DNA of 64,000 nt, from the NCBI GenBank assembly GCA_028284445.1, contig JANQRS010000067.1, forward strand, positions 24,809 to 88,808, in the 5' to 3' direction. This stretch comes from Calditrichia bacterium. GTDB taxonomy: Bacteria > Calditrichota > Calditrichia > RBG-13-44-9 > J075. Position 1 is the first letter of the stretch, and each line of letters opens with the position of its first letter. The translations under genes were made by a program, and so were the position numbers. Shown in pieces: positions 16,744-24,850 of the stretch. The notes beneath the pieces are model-generated. The model had not been told where the DNA came from. It did no database searches and worked only from the letters and a program-made list of their open reading frames with translations.

Positions 16744-17652
16744 ATGAAATACGTATTTTTCAATGTCCAAGAAAATCGCCTTCGCGCCGGATGGCGCATT
16801 GTCCTTTTTATGCTGGCAGTAATGGCCGTATCTGCCATTCCGCAATTTACAGCAATCTGGATCATCGGCGGTAAGCCAGCGCCGGGATTTGGCAGAGATC
16901 TTCTTTTGATCGGAATTGCCGCCACCGTGGTGACGCTCTTGCTGCCGCTGGCGAGAAAGTGGATTGACAAGCGCAGCCTGGCTGCATTGGGATTAAAATG
17001 GGACAGATTTGCCATTAAAGACCTCATCTTTGGCTGGACCTTAAGTGGGCTAATGGCTGCATCATTCTTTGCCATACTGGTGTCTAGCGGGCGTCTCGAG
17101 GTGACAGGTTTTGCCTGGACAACCAGTGCAGTTTTGCTGCCGCTGCTCGGATATTTCCTGCTGCACGTGCTGGTCGGCTGGTGGGAAGAGCTCTTCTTTC
17201 GCGGATACCTATTTGATAACATGGTGGCTGGAATGGGGCTGCTTGTAGCGATAATTATTTCCTGCATTTTGTATGGCTTGATACACGCGATTAATCCAAA
17301 CGCAACGCTGCTTTCAACGCTCATTATTGTCGGCTTCGGGTATCTACGGCTCTACGGATTGCTGTCCACAAAGCAGCTTTGGTTGTCGATGGGGATGCAC
17401 ATGGGCTGGAACTTCTTCCAGGGCCCGATTTTTGGTTTTGCTGCCAGCGGCCATGCGACGTTCAAACTCATAGAGCATACCACAACAGGTTCAGATTCGA
17501 TAAGCGGTGGCGAATTTGGTCCGGAAGGCAGCTTGCTGATGATCCCGATTCTTGTCATCACTCTTGGCGTGATGTATCTTTGGAGCAAGAGACGGTCAAA
17601 GGACTCTGTCCCTGCCGAACTAACTGCGGGGCCAGTCAAACATCTCACATGA
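16744..17652 (+). CDS. CPBP-family intramembrane metalloprotease (CAAX protease-like)
   Basis: 302 residues from ATG 16744 (GAGGAAG upstream); a GTG at 16693 would add 17 polar residues. Several hydrophobic helices are visible. The catalytic motifs are present: WEELFFRGYLF (EExxxR, about 148-157), LIHAINPNA with the second-motif His, and MGMHMGWNFFQG with the third-motif His and Asn. The protein acts in the inner membrane; substrates are unknown. Its stop overlaps the ATG of the uracil-DNA glycosylase-like gene (ATGA), so the two are translationally coupled. Confidence 0.9.
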   Translation: MKYVFFNVQENRLRAGWRIVLFMLAVMAVSAIPQFTAIWIIGGKPAPGFGRDLLLIGIAATVVTLLLPLARKWIDKRSLAALGLKWDRFAIKDLIFGWTLSGLMAASFFAILVSSGRLEVTGFAWTTSAVLLPLLGYFLLHVLVGWWEELFFRGYLFDNMVAGMGLLVAIIISCILYGLIHAINPNATLLSTLIIVGFGYLRLYGLLSTKQLWLSMGMHMGWNFFQGPIFGFAASGHATFKLIEHTTTGSDSISGGEFGPEGSLLMIPILVITLGVMYLWSKRRSKDSVPAELTAGPVKHLT

Positions 17653-18302
17653 ATCATTTGCCCGAATCGAAAATCGATCTGCTGATCAAGCAAATTGTTG
17701 AAATTGAGAGTTCGCCGCAGCTTTTCAATCCCTATCGCGATACGTGTCCCATTCACGATGCGGCGCATGCCCCCGAGATTCGCCGCCAAAACCTGAGTCG
17801 ATATTTGCGGGCCCAGCTGAACAATGCGCCGAAAGATATGTGGATTGCCGAAGCCGGCGGCTACAATGGGCTGCGTAGAAGCGGCGTGCCGCTGGTGCCG
17901 GAATCAGATTTTCAAACTTTTCCGCATTTCCTGGCAAAGCCGGTTGTCTTTTGTAAAGCCACCAAAACCGCAGCCATGAATATCAAAACTGCCAAATACA
18001 TCCGGGATGAAATTGAACGAATTGGACGCCTGCCTTTGCTCTGGAATTCTGTTCTGGTGCATCCGCATCGCGTAGGTAAGCCATTGTCAAATCGTAAACC
18101 GACCAGGCAGGAATTGAGATCGTATACTCCCATCATCGAATTGCTGATCGAGATATTTGAATTTCAGCGAATTATTGCCATCGGCCGGACTGCTGAAGAG
18201 GCATGTTTGTCGAAAGGGGTAAAATGCCACTATGTGCGACATCCGTCCATGGGTGGGGCTGCTGCATTTCGGGAGGGGATAAGGAAGATCTATGGAGATT
18301 GA
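17649..18302 (+). CDS. Uracil-DNA glycosylase superfamily protein
   Basis: 217 residues from an ATG overlapping the CPBP stop by 4 bases; a much longer upstream frame is only a shadow of the protease. The family blocks are WIAEAGGYNGLRRSGVPLVPE (active-site loop), LLWNSVLVHPHR (WN-hP loop), IAIGRTA and VRHPSMGGAAAFR (the catalytic-loop His-Pro-Ser). These fit SMUG/family-4-like uracil-DNA glycosylases of the cytoplasm that excise uracil or related bases. I see no 4Fe-4S cysteine set. The stop codon TGA lies inside a heptanucleotide repeat array that begins in the last codons. Confidence 0.8.
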   Translation: MNHLPESKIDLLIKQIVEIESSPQLFNPYRDTCPIHDAAHAPEIRRQNLSRYLRAQLNNAPKDMWIAEAGGYNGLRRSGVPLVPESDFQTFPHFLAKPVVFCKATKTAAMNIKTAKYIRDEIERIGRLPLLWNSVLVHPHRVGKPLSNRKPTRQELRSYTPIIELLIEIFEFQRIIAIGRTAEEACLSKGVKCHYVRHPSMGGAAAFREGIRKIYGD

Positions 18303-18360
18303 AGATTGAAGATTGAAGATTGAAGATTGAAGATTAGGAAAACAATCTTCAATCTTCATT
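18297..18360. repeat. Heptanucleotide array (GATTGAA)5 with inverted copies
   Basis: Five tandem GATTGAA units (18297-18331) are followed after 12 bases by inverted copies (AATCTTCAATCTTCA, 18344-18358), giving a strong A/T-rich hairpin. The array starts in the last codons of the uracil-DNA glycosylase-like gene and supplies its TGA stop. It may also terminate transcription. It is one of several 7-bp-unit arrays in this window. Confidence 0.9.
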
Positions 18361-18464
18361 TCCCGCGTGTAGAGAAGAAACCGGGGCTGTGTTCTTTAAT
18401 GGCTATGCCATATTATATGGTCAAACGAAAAACATTCGAACCTCTAATCTCCAATCTCTATTTG

Positions 18465-19055
18465 TTATTTCTTCGGCACCGGATGTTCAATTTCCTTCCA
18501 CGCTTTGGCGAAATCGAAGGGTTTGTAGGTCGGGCTTTCCTCGTTATGACATTCCAGGCATTGCCTTTCGGCAGATCCGTCTTCCACGAAAATCGGGGTC
18601 ATGCCCATTTCAATTGACTTCTCGCGGTCTTTCATAATCTTCTTCTTTTTGTAAAGAGAACCGGGGCCATGGCAGGTTTCGCACTGGACGCCATCACTTA
18701 CGTCGAACTTCTTGCCATGCAGAGCCAGATCAACATTATATGCCGTGACATGACACTTGAGACATTGTTCTGATTCATGGGCTGCTTTAGCCAGTCCCAT
18801 CTCGGTGGCAATTTTAACGGCCTCCTCCGATTGCAAAGTCTTGTAAGCGTTGGCATGTTTTGTTTTTTTCCAAATCTTTAATTGAGCGCCTTCCTTGGTT
18901 TTCTTATGACACTTTGCGCAATCCTTGACACCAATATAATGTACTGTTGTCGAGTCTGCTGCAATGGTCGCTTCCGCCGCAACGATATCATTTTGCCGGG
19001 AAAAAGCCAACAAGAGGATCAGGGCAATAGCACCAAAAAGTAATAGTTGCTTCAT
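18465..19055 (-). CDS. Tetraheme cytochrome c, c554-like, periplasmic
   Basis: 196 residues. A signal peptide is visible (about 1-27). Four CXXCH heme sites are CAKCH (46-50), CLKCH (98-102), CETCH (125-129) and CLECH (166-170). Spacing and context (CETCHGPGSLY, WKKTKHANAY) match the cytochrome c554 fold known from the hydroxylamine oxidoreductase partner and from many electron-export loci. It is the last gene of the four-gene minus operon, 41 bases after the 7-heme gene, with GGAG eight bases before the ATG. Likely a periplasmic shuttle taking electrons from the membrane cytochromes. Confidence 0.9.
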   Translation of the reverse strand: MKQLLLFGAIALILLLAFSRQNDIVAAEATIAADSTTVHYIGVKDCAKCHKKTKEGAQLKIWKKTKHANAYKTLQSEEAVKIATEMGLAKAAHESEQCLKCHVTAYNVDLALHGKKFDVSDGVQCETCHGPGSLYKKKKIMKDREKSIEMGMTPIFVEDGSAERQCLECHNEESPTYKPFDFAKAWKEIEHPVPKK

Positions 19056-19096
19056 AATATTGACTCCAATGTTGATAAGTGAGTATTTCTTTCAAG

Positions 19097-20608
19097 CTAG
19101 GGATTTAATCCTTCATGGCAATCGGTACACAATCCGTCTTTCCAATCTTCGTCGTCGCCGTCCGGGTGTGCAAAGGGCAACCCTGCACCTCGTGCCGCGT
19201 AAGTCATACTGTCAGGCGGTCCCTGCGCTGTGATTGTGTGACATAAATTGCAGTCCATCTTGATAACGATGCCGTCTTCACTCTGGTGCCGATCGTTGTG
19301 GCAGCGGAAGCAGCCGTCAAAATCAAGATGGCCGATATGGTTCGGATAAGCCGACCAGCGCACTTTCATTTCCGGGAAAATATTCTTTGCAAACGCTTCC
19401 TGCAAACCTGAAATAGCTTGTTCGATCAATTCCGGGCGCGACTCCAGCAGTTCCGGATAATCGTCTTCGTAGAATTCCCTGATGCCACCGCTAATGGCGG
19501 CCATCGCTGAATCATGAGTGCCGTATTCTTCCGCGCAGAGATCGGCCGCAATAGACTTGATCTCCGGTAATTCCCGCGGCAGTTCGCCGGTAGTAATTGC
19601 CTGATTGATGAAGTAGCCGGGAGAGCGATATTCGTGGGAGGGGCGATTATGACAATCCATACAATCCATGGTTCGTGTCTCAGCAGCAGCCAGACTATCA
19701 TCATCAAAATCGGCATCTTCATCCCGATAAATGGTCACTTCGCCGGTTTTGGTATTGGTATAGCGCACCCAGGGAATTTCCATCCGCTGCTTGTCTGTAG
19801 CAATATAATCAATCTGTACATCCGGATTAATATGCCAATGAATGCCTTCCGACAGTCCCGCAGCCGAAGATTCTCCTCCGATTTTCATGAGTAATTCCAG
19901 ATTCCAGGCGCTGTTTTCTTCATCTGATAAATAATATGTCGACAGCCTTTGTTTGCGGGCGTAGAATTTTTCCGGCCAGTGACACTGCATACAGGTTTCG
20001 CTGGCGGGGCGCAAGTTGTTAATCGGTGTTGGAATCGGGCGGGGGTATTTGTCGGCCATAGTGGAATAGACCTGATAGGCTCCGGATAATTTCGATCTGA
20101 CATACCAATCCGCGCCGCTGCCTACGTGACAGTCAACACAGGCGACTCGTGCATGGGGAGAATGCTGATAGGCGGTGAATTCCGGATGCATCACATCATG
20201 GCAAACCGTTCCGCAAAAGGTGTTTGATTCCGTAAAATGAAACGCTTCATAGCTGCCTACTGCCGAGGCAAACAATAAAAATGTCGTTGCTGCAGTAAAG
20301 ATAAAGAAGGCATTGCGGTGGCGAATATCATTCAGGTCAACGCGTGGCCAGGAAGCCTCCTCCGGAATGACGCCGCTGCGGTTTAAACGGCGCCGTTCGA
20401 TTAACATGCCTAAAGGAATCAACAGCAACCCGAATATCATTACCGCGGGCAATAGGATGAAAATGACCAATCCAAGATATGTATGTCCTTCGCGGAGGAT
20501 CGTGGAGATCGCAAAAAGGAAAACAATCATCGACAGGGCGATAAAGGCAATGGTCGCGCCAATAAGCGTTATCCAATTGTGGCTGGAACGTGGAAATGTC
20601 ATTTTCAT
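19097..20608 (-). CDS. NapC/NirT-type heptaheme inner-membrane cytochrome c (ImcH-like)
   Basis: 503 residues from ATG 20608 (GGGAG five bases upstream); a TTG four codons earlier is less likely. Three N-terminal hydrophobic helices (about 12-36, 44-68 and 98-118 from this start) are followed by a periplasmic domain. Heme sites are CGTVCH (three residues between the cysteines, as in many NapC relatives), CVDCH, CMQCH, CMDCH, CFRCH, CNLCH and CTDCH, seven in total. The NapC block (VCHDVMHPEFTAYQHSPHARVACVDCH) is clear. Seven hemes plus NapC and three helices match the layout of Geobacter ImcH, a menaquinol-oxidising inner-membrane cytochrome for high-potential electron export. Same operon as the 17-heme protein, 60-base gap. 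Confidence 0.85.
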   Translation of the reverse strand: MKMTFPRSSHNWITLIGATIAFIALSMIVFLFAISTILREGHTYLGLVIFILLPAVMIFGLLLIPLGMLIERRRLNRSGVIPEEASWPRVDLNDIRHRNAFFIFTAATTFLLFASAVGSYEAFHFTESNTFCGTVCHDVMHPEFTAYQHSPHARVACVDCHVGSGADWYVRSKLSGAYQVYSTMADKYPRPIPTPINNLRPASETCMQCHWPEKFYARKQRLSTYYLSDEENSAWNLELLMKIGGESSAAGLSEGIHWHINPDVQIDYIATDKQRMEIPWVRYTNTKTGEVTIYRDEDADFDDDSLAAAETRTMDCMDCHNRPSHEYRSPGYFINQAITTGELPRELPEIKSIAADLCAEEYGTHDSAMAAISGGIREFYEDDYPELLESRPELIEQAISGLQEAFAKNIFPEMKVRWSAYPNHIGHLDFDGCFRCHNDRHQSEDGIVIKMDCNLCHTITAQGPPDSMTYAARGAGLPFAHPDGDDEDWKDGLCTDCHEGLNP

Positions 20609-20668
20609 GTCTTCTCCCAATTAGAGCGATACAGATGATTGATGTGATTTCAACAGAAAACTGAATTT

Positions 20669-23092
20669 CTAGCTGCTTTCCTTTTCATTCTCAGTATTTT
20701 GAAGCCTTTGCAATTGCCTGGGATGTTCTTCTGCCATGTAATCTGCCGATACCTTGCCGGTTAGCCAAACGAAGCTCATCGGATACACGCGGGGACTGAA
20801 TATGACATCATATAAATGCCAGACCAGGATTGCCAGGAAGGCGAGCCAGGCTTCGTAGTAGTGTATTACTTGACAGACGTCGACGAATAGTTTCGAGAAG
20901 CGGTTGATCGCCTGATTTTCGAACCACAGGGCAAATCCGGTAATGGTCATCACCGCTGTTCCCCAAATTACCGCCCAATACTCAATCTTTTGCATATAGT
21001 TGAAGCGGTCAAATTGTGGCCTGGTATTGCTCATGCCTAAATTGAAGCGGGTCTGTTGCAGGAAATCACGCCAATCCTGCTTACGAAACCAGATATCGTG
21101 CATAAATTCCTGGCCGCGTTGGGTGAACGCAGCATAATAACAGTGATACAGACTCCCGGCAACCATCACGACTGCAGCAACTCGATGCAAGCCACTGCGC
21201 AACTCGAAGAGGCTTTCGCCCATGGCCCTGCGAATCAAAATGACCCACCAGGCCTCAGGAAACTTTAGCATAAATCCGGTGATCACCAGCAGAATGAAGC
21301 TGCCGGCGAGTAGTGCATGCTGAACACGATCTTCGAGAGTCATGCGTTCGAATTGCCGGCCGCCGAATTCCGCAGAGATTGGCAGACGATTCCCCTGTTG
21401 GACCTTGAGCCGGTCCCGCAAATTACGAAACCAATCAATCAGGTTGTGAAAGAACATGCCGCCAACCGTGACGCCAATCATCACAAGATAAATCCGGGTA
21501 ATCCAAAAAATAACCGGGGTTTCCGTCCGCTCTCCGGTAATATGTACTCTACCAACTGCAAAATTTTCGTTGGCACCCGGGTGACAGTGCCCGCAGGTCG
21601 TATTCAGATTTTCCGGATGGATGGTTGAGCGTATATCGTTGGAGGGGAAAATATTGTGAACGCCGTGACAGCTGGCGCAATTGGCTACCGATATGTCGCC
21701 GAAACGTACGGCAAGGCCATGGTAGCTGTCATTGTATGAATCAAAACGGGCTGAGGAGATGCCGTATTTTTTGACCAGGGCAACGGAATTGTGGCAGGGG
21801 CCGCACACATGTTCGGCTACGTTGACTGCGGCTACCCGCGCATCCTTGTCTTCCGGTTCGAGAATTTCGTGTTCGCCATGACAGCTGACGCAAGTAGGGG
21901 AATCGTAGTTGCCGCCCACAAGAGCAGCGCCATGAACGCTTAAGTCAAATTCAGCGGCAATGTCACCATGGCAGTTGCCGCAGGTGGTACTAATGTTGGC
22001 TTTGTTGACTAACGAATTGGGATTTGATGCTTTCATTGCTGAATGTGCACCGTGGCAATCGCTGCAAATAGCCGCATCCGTATTGCCTTCGGTAAAAGCT
22101 CGGCCGTGAATGCTGGTTTCGTAAGCAGCTACAAAACCGGCGGAGTGGGTCATTTTCGAAGTCACATTGACGCTATCAACATGGCAGCTGAGGCAAACGG
22201 CAACCTCTTTGCTCCTGCTGACAAAGGCCCGATCATCATCCGGCTCCAAAATCGAGTGTTCGCCATGGCAGTCGGTACAAGTCGGGGCGCTTGCGGAGCC
22301 ATCGGCAAAAGCCTGCCAGTGTTCGGATTGCCGGAACTCTTCCGCAATGTCATCATGGCAGCTGCCGCAGGTGGTGATGATGTTGCTGCGATGTACCGGC
22401 GAGGCGGCACTGTCCACATTGAATATCTGGTGGCTGCCGTGACAGTCAAAACACTCGGCATTGCCGCTATGAATGCTCGACTCATACATAGCCATGGTAT
22501 TCTTGCCGGTCTGTTTGGCGATCAATGGTGAATTATCTGCTTTTCCGTCCTCTGCATGACAACTCTGGCAGCGCACGGTATAGTCATCGCCGGTATTATG
22601 CGCGCTATGACAATCCAGACAGTTAAGCGGTTTATCGCCCTTACTATGAATACTGATTGTGAGCTGTTGCCGTTCTTTTTTGTGGCAACCCTGACAATTC
22701 TCCAGGCGGCGGGTGCTTTGCGGCCGATGCATATTGCCGTGACAGGACAGACACGAAATTTCACTGCGGTGCCCGGTTTTATTAAATTCTGCCGTTTCTT
22801 TCTCATGACATGATTGGCAGTCTACCGGTTTTATCACCGGGAGGTGAGGTTCTTCATCCGGATCGAAGCCAACGTGGCAGTCAAGGCAGGCATTGTCACG
22901 ATGCGCGGAGCGGGCAAATAGTTTCGGGGTGATATTCAGAGATATGGTTTTTCCGTTCCGCTCAAGCGACATGTCCGGGTCGTCGTGACAATCAAGGCAA
23001 TCGCCATTGTTCTGGGCCTGTAGCGTGCCCAGAACAATTATCACAGTCGCCGCAATATTTGCTAGTCGTCGCATGGTACGATGTCTGCTCAA
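20669..23092 (-). CDS. 17-heme cytochrome c fused to a cytochrome b membrane domain (CbcL-like)
   Basis: 807 residues. A signal helix (about 8-25) precedes a periplasmic region with 17 CXXCH sites up to about residue 500, first CLDCH and last CGHCH. The C-terminal third has five hydrophobic helices (about 525-550, 590-612, 636-658, 704-728, 743-767) with His residues expected to bind two b hemes (RVQHALL, LHRVAA, YHCYY, IHYYEAW, WHLYD), as in formate dehydrogenase gamma/HydC cytochrome b. The layout is that of Geobacter CbcL, which has nine c hemes, so this is an enlarged relative that probably oxidises quinol and passes electrons outward. The TTG start overlaps the regulator stop by 4 bases; an ATG 18 bases later is an alternative. 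Confidence 0.9.
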   Translation of the reverse strand: MSRHRTMRRLANIAATVIIVLGTLQAQNNGDCLDCHDDPDMSLERNGKTISLNITPKLFARSAHRDNACLDCHVGFDPDEEPHLPVIKPVDCQSCHEKETAEFNKTGHRSEISCLSCHGNMHRPQSTRRLENCQGCHKKERQQLTISIHSKGDKPLNCLDCHSAHNTGDDYTVRCQSCHAEDGKADNSPLIAKQTGKNTMAMYESSIHSGNAECFDCHGSHQIFNVDSAASPVHRSNIITTCGSCHDDIAEEFRQSEHWQAFADGSASAPTCTDCHGEHSILEPDDDRAFVSRSKEVAVCLSCHVDSVNVTSKMTHSAGFVAAYETSIHGRAFTEGNTDAAICSDCHGAHSAMKASNPNSLVNKANISTTCGNCHGDIAAEFDLSVHGAALVGGNYDSPTCVSCHGEHEILEPEDKDARVAAVNVAEHVCGPCHNSVALVKKYGISSARFDSYNDSYHGLAVRFGDISVANCASCHGVHNIFPSNDIRSTIHPENLNTTCGHCHPGANENFAVGRVHITGERTETPVIFWITRIYLVMIGVTVGGMFFHNLIDWFRNLRDRLKVQQGNRLPISAEFGGRQFERMTLEDRVQHALLAGSFILLVITGFMLKFPEAWWVILIRRAMGESLFELRSGLHRVAAVVMVAGSLYHCYYAAFTQRGQEFMHDIWFRKQDWRDFLQQTRFNLGMSNTRPQFDRFNYMQKIEYWAVIWGTAVMTITGFALWFENQAINRFSKLFVDVCQVIHYYEAWLAFLAILVWHLYDVIFSPRVYPMSFVWLTGKVSADYMAEEHPRQLQRLQNTENEKESS

Positions 23093-24123
23093 CTCTTCAG
23101 ATCATACTTCTTGATAAAGCGCTGGATTGTTCGTCGGTCAATGCCGCAGGCGGCAGCCGTCTGCGTCACATTCCATTTATTGTTTTCCAGGTGAAACTTC
23201 AAATACATCCGCTCAAATTTTTCTATTGTTCGTTCCTTGGCTTCCCGGAATGGCAAATGGTTGACCTCGTTTTGATCAGGGGCCCTGCGCTTGTGCATAA
23301 AGCGGAAAGATAAATGCTCCGGAAGAACCTTGGGCGGCATTGCCGAATAATAGGCTTGTTCAACAACGTTCTGTAATTCGCGAACATTGCCGGGCCAGTC
23401 ATATTCCTGCATGCGGCTAAGTGCAGCTACGTCTATGCTGGTGATGCCTCGCTGGTATTTTTCTTCCAGGCCCTTCAAAAAATGATGACACAATAAGGGA
23501 ATATCCTCGCGACGCTTCCGCAATGAGGGCACGTTGATGTGCAAAGCCGAGATTCTGAAATACAAATCCTCGCGCAGCACGCCACTTACCAATGCTTCTT
23601 CAATGTTTCGATTTGTTGCGCTCACTACGCGAATATCCACGGGCCGCAATACCTTGCTGCCGACCCGACGCACCTTGCGCTCTTCAAGCACTCGCAGCAA
23701 TTTCACCTGTAGATGCGGCGGCATTTCGCAGATTTCATCGAGAAACAGTGTGCCCCCGTCAGCTACTTCGACCAGTCCCGGGCGGTCCCTGAGCGCACCG
23801 GTGAAGGCGCCCTTTTCGTAGCCAAATAGTTCACTTTCAAAAAGAGTTGCGGGCAAAGCGCCGCAATTTATTGCGACCAGCGGTCCTTTCGAGCGCATTG
23901 ATCTGTAATGGATATGTTGAGCGACGAGTTCTTTACCAACACCGCTCTCACCGGTGATGAGCACATTGGCATCGCCACGGCTGGTTATTTTTATTGACTT
24001 GAAGACTTGCTGCATAACGCCACTAGTGGCTATGATTTTTCCAGGCGCCAGGTGAACGGCGTGAATGCCATTGCTGCGGTTGTGTGATTTACCCGCAACA
24101 TCATCATTTGTCGTGGGTTTCAT
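23089..24123 (-). CDS. Sigma-54-dependent transcriptional activator (NtrC family) without a receiver domain
   Basis: 344 residues: a short N-terminus of about 30 residues, an AAA+ domain with Walker A GESGVGKE (58-65), the sigma-54 contact GYEKGAFTGA (101-110), Walker B GGTLFLDE (123-130) and WPGNVRELQN, then a Fis-type helix-turn-helix at the C-terminus (VTQTAAACGIDRRTIQRFIKK). There is no CheY-like, GAF or PAS input domain, so it is either constitutively active or controlled by a partner or its level. It is the first gene of the minus cytochrome operon and is divergent from the porin/cytochrome operon, which it most likely activates. Confidence 0.95.
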   Translation of the reverse strand: MKPTTNDDVAGKSHNRSNGIHAVHLAPGKIIATSGVMQQVFKSIKITSRGDANVLITGESGVGKELVAQHIHYRSMRSKGPLVAINCGALPATLFESELFGYEKGAFTGALRDRPGLVEVADGGTLFLDEICEMPPHLQVKLLRVLEERKVRRVGSKVLRPVDIRVVSATNRNIEEALVSGVLREDLYFRISALHINVPSLRKRREDIPLLCHHFLKGLEEKYQRGITSIDVAALSRMQEYDWPGNVRELQNVVEQAYYSAMPPKVLPEHLSFRFMHKRRAPDQNEVNHLPFREAKERTIEKFERMYLKFHLENNKWNVTQTAAACGIDRRTIQRFIKKYDLKS

Positions 24124-24471
24124 CGCTATCCCTTCGTTTTGGGCGTTGTTAAGTCGAAATCCCGGGACTAACCGACTATCTTATGTTGGCCTGACCATCA
24201 TGTACCGAGCAGCGCTGCTCATCAACCCTTCGAAAAACGCAGATCCTCCATTTAGTTTTTTGCATCTTTATTCCATCATAGTTCAAAAAGCATGCCACAG
24301 AATTTCGGCTCTCTTAAGTACCTGATATTAGGTAATTTAAATATTTGCGTGGCGGACAAGGGGGTTTGCATACCCCGCCACTGATTTGCCTGCCTGTAGA
24401 GTTCTCTTTTTGTATCTGTAAAATAAACAATTACTTAAGTTTCTTTTGGCTTGCAACTTTTCTTAGCTATG

Positions 24472-24486
24472 TGGCACCTTTTAGGC
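24472..24486 (+). promoter_or_regulatory. Candidate sigma-54 promoter element A
   Basis: TGGCAC is a perfect -24 box, and GC follows GG after exactly 10 bases (TGGCACCTTTTAGGC), although the -12 box is AGGC instead of TTGC. It lies 365 bases before the 9-heme lipoprotein gene, further than expected, so it may be a secondary or inactive site. Confidence 0.35.
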
Positions 24487-24541
24487 AGTGTCGAAAGCGT
24501 TTTGAATAAGCAATGTTCGGAGCAAAGGCCTGCTTTGAAGT

Positions 24542-24557
24542 GCGACATATATGTCGC
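24542..24557. promoter_or_regulatory. 16-bp perfect palindrome, candidate activator (UAS) site
   Basis: GCGACATATATGTCGC is fully palindromic and is followed by a further GCGAC half-site (about 24562). It is about 170-180 bases upstream of sigma-54 element B, the usual distance for a Fis-domain activator's enhancer. The divergent sigma-54 activator is the obvious candidate ligand. Confidence 0.5.
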
Positions 24558-24724
24558 GATTGCGACCCGCTTGCCGCAGTCTGTTAAGTGCAATAAAAAC
24601 AACCTATTGCCGGATGTGATTTTGACGGATTCTCCACAGCTGCCCCACCAGCTGCCCGGGATGACTTAAAACCGCTTGTTTCTAAGTCGAAAAATAACAG
24701 CTATTTATGGTGTCATGGGATTGG

Positions 24725-24739
24725 TGGCATGCTTAATGC
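24725..24739 (+). promoter_or_regulatory. Candidate sigma-54 promoter element B for the plus cytochrome operon
   Basis: TGGCATGCTTAATGC keeps the invariant GG-N10-GC with a near-consensus TGGCA and TGC. It lies 112 bases before the first ATG of the plus operon and downstream of the 16-bp palindrome, which makes it the better placed of the two elements. Confidence 0.5.
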
Positions 24740-24850
24740 TTTCTATGATGATACTCACATTTTGCCAGCCGGGAGTCACGGCTTGGTTCAACGATTAGAC
24801 TGCAACCATCTTACATGTTATTCATTGCTGTATGACAAGGAGGAGATGTC

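Larger units (their letters stand above)
24124..24850. promoter_or_regulatory. 727-bp divergent control region of the two cytochrome operons
   Basis: No gene is convincing here; a 72-codon plus frame (24451-24669) lacks a start site. Visible elements are a perfect 14-bp palindrome GAGCAGCGCTGCTC (24207-24220) near the regulator, two GG-N10-GC elements of sigma-54 type on the plus strand and a perfect 16-bp palindrome between them, each listed separately. The first part (24300-24450) is A/T-rich. The size fits long-range activation by DNA looping. Confidence 0.6.

Noticed and set aside
18297..18360. GATTGAA array as a CRISPR array
   Set aside because: Units are contiguous 7-mers without spacers; no cas genes.
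22043..22531. 162-codon plus frame opposite the 17-heme cytochrome
   Set aside because: Antisense shadow; the minus-strand frame has 17 regularly spaced heme motifs.
24206..24225. GC-N10-CC match as a minus-strand sigma-54 promoter for the regulator operon
   Set aside because: Only the invariant dinucleotides match; the -24 and -12 flanks are poor and it lies within a palindrome.
24451..24669. 72-codon plus frame in the cytochrome control region
   Set aside because: No ribosome binding site and it overlaps the putative regulatory palindrome.
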